Part shown: piece by piece, positions 63,156-64,000 of the stretch | Layout of the letters: each line of letters begins with the position of its first letter | How positions within the stretch are numbered: the first letter of the stretch is position 1 | Origin: Clostridiaceae bacterium | GTDB lineage: Bacteria > Bacillota > Clostridia > Lachnospirales > Lachnospiraceae | Assembly: GCA_902362865.1 (NCBI GenBank) | Contig: CABIYE010000001.1 | Coordinates: 310,001-374,000, forward strand | Reading direction: 5' to 3' | Length of the DNA: 64,000 bases | Position numbers and translations under genes: made by a program | Notes under the pieces: model-generated | Databases searched by the model: none | What the model saw: only the letters and a program-made list of their open reading frames with translations | What the model was told of the DNA's origin: nothing

Positions 63156-64000
63156 AAGTGTCAGTTCAAAAGTGGGGGTGTCTTTCTTCCCACGTTTATT
63201 TTTTTCTGTTTTCTTATATTCTACACCTTCCAGGAGAATTTTCAACGCTTTATTCCGTTCCGGGATGGACAGCTCCCAGTAATAGGCAAGGAGGCTTTTG
63301 CAGGCCGGGAGAAAATTATTGATGTTGGCGTCTTTTTCCTTTTCATATTCCAGATCCTTTTCCAGAATTGCTAATTGTGTGGTTGATTCCCGGATGCGCT
63401 CCTGAAGCTTCTGTGAGCGTTCTAAGAAGGTTTGGGTAGAATACACACCCTGTTCCAGTAAATCATGCAGACGCTCATTTTGTTGAATCAGGAGGGCATG
63501 ATTGTGTTGTGCTGCGTCAACAAGCTTTTGCTTTTCCGGTACATTACTTTCTGGAAGCAGGGACTTGAGTTCGTATCCAGATACCCAATCTTCCAGACAT
63601 GCAATCAGCTGCTTTTCTACCAGTGTAAGTGGGCTGCCGACGGTGGGGCATCCGTCTGTTTTGCAAATCAGCATATCATACTTTGCCCCGTTTTTAAATG
63701 CAGGGTTGGCAGCAGGACGCCTTTGCAGACGTTTCTTGCATTCGTTGCAGATAAGAAGTCCGGCAAGCGGATTCTTCGTACCGTAAGACTCCGGAGGTTT
63801 TGGCGTTCCAAGACCGAGGTATGACTGGGCTTCTGCAAACATGTCGTGCTCAATCAATCTGGGCTGACGTCCCTCCACGATAATATCATAATTCCCGGAG
63901 CGTGGTCTGGTCTTAACTGGTGAACCATCCACGATCTGAACAGATTGCTTCCTTTTTCCGATAGCCACTTTCTTATCATTTACCGGGTTGGAAAGAATTT
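63132..64000 (-). CDS. Large serine recombinase, C-terminal part (gene runs off the window)
   Basis: Site-specific recombinase of the integrative-element/phage type. Only the C-terminal ~290 residues are visible; the frame stays open through 64000 (ILSNPVNDKKVAIGKRKQ), so the catalytic resolvase domain lies beyond the window. Visible parts: the recombinase domain (EGRQPRLIEHDMFAEAQ), a zinc ribbon with cysteines in LICNECKKRLQRRP and MLICKTDGCP, then a long coiled coil (about 63360-63550 in DNA terms), normal for enzymes that control integration versus excision. It points toward the cotJC junction, 32 bases away, as expected for an element-encoded integrase next to its attachment site. Confidence 0.92.
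   Translation of the reverse strand, partial: ILSNPVNDKKVAIGKRKQSVQIVDGSPVKTRPRSGNYDIIVEGRQPRLIEHDMFAEAQSYLGLGTPKPPESYGTKNPLAGLLICNECKKRLQRRPAANPAFKNGAKYDMLICKTDGCPTVGSPLTLVEKQLIACLEDWVSGYELKSLLPESNVPEKQKLVDAAQHNHALLIQQNERLHDLLEQGVYSTQTFLERSQKLQERIRESTTQLAILEKDLEYEKEKDANINNFLPACKSLLAYYWELSIPERNKALKILLEGVEYKKTEKNKRGKKDTPTFELTLKPRIPRI

Overview
The window reads as chromosomal DNA of a spore-forming, low-GC, Gram-positive Clostridia, most likely a gut-type Lachnospiraceae. Supporting signs are the uvrB-uvrA-mreB-recD2-comFC order, a cdaA-cdaR pair followed by HPr, a cotJ spore-coat operon, several SLH-domain wall proteins, strong AGGAGG ribosome binding sites and sigma-A promoters with 17-base spacers. 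Genus cannot be fixed by eye. No rRNA, tRNA or CRISPR array was seen.

Layout. 1-2.1 kb: a lipoprotein gene and small, partly decayed ORFs. 2.2-4.4 kb: a leftward blaI-blaR1 sensor/repressor pair with a clear promoter and operator but no beta-lactamase beside it. 4.4-5.8 kb: an SOS (LexA-type) box and then a scar in which the 5' part of a rhuM gene is joined to the 3' part of a DUF1016 nuclease gene. 5.9-14.8 kb: DNA repair and housekeeping (uvrB, uvrA, an mreB/mbl homologue, recD2, comFC). 14.8-18.7 kb: two unknown membrane proteins, the diadenylate cyclase cdaA, its partner cdaR, and HPr. 18.9-58.9 kb: a very large cell-surface locus. 59-62.2 kb: glmS and a membrane HtrA protease. 62.3-64 kb: cotJA, cotJB and a cotJC cut off after about 65 native codons, next to a leftward large serine recombinase that runs off the window. 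This looks like one end of an integrated element that has interrupted a sporulation gene.

How the surface locus fits together. dTDP-rhamnose synthesis is complete but split (rmlD and rmlB near 32-35 kb, rmlA and rmlC near 46-47 kb). A polyprenyl-phosphate sugar-phosphate transferase (52.3 kb) would start chains on lipid. Several GT2 enzymes and two RgpF-like proteins would extend them. A TagG/RgpC-type ABC exporter (41.6-43.1 kb) would flip them, and two LytR-CpsA-Psr ligases (53.7 and 56.1 kb) would attach them to peptidoglycan. Decoration is predicted from a Gtr-type glucosylation set (28-31 kb), an OafA-type acyltransferase, an MBOAT plus AlgX/DHHW-like O-acetylation pair, an MdoB/LtaS-like phosphoglycerol transferase and a polysaccharide pyruvyl transferase. 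Four secreted proteins carry SLH domains (glucosaminidase, subtilisin-like protease, tandem rhodanese, M23 peptidase). SLH domains classically bind pyruvylated wall polysaccharide, so the pyruvyl transferase, whose start overlaps the stop of the SLH protease, may make their anchor.

Most noteworthy: the interrupted cotJC with recombinase; the SLH-anchored extracellular tandem rhodanese; the RmlD-epimerase fusion with an internal ribosome binding site; the triple 11-base-spaced TTAAG repeats ahead of the initiating transferase; the SOS box stranded 1.3 kb from uvrB; and the paired LCP proteins with Tyr/Asp/Ser repeat tails.
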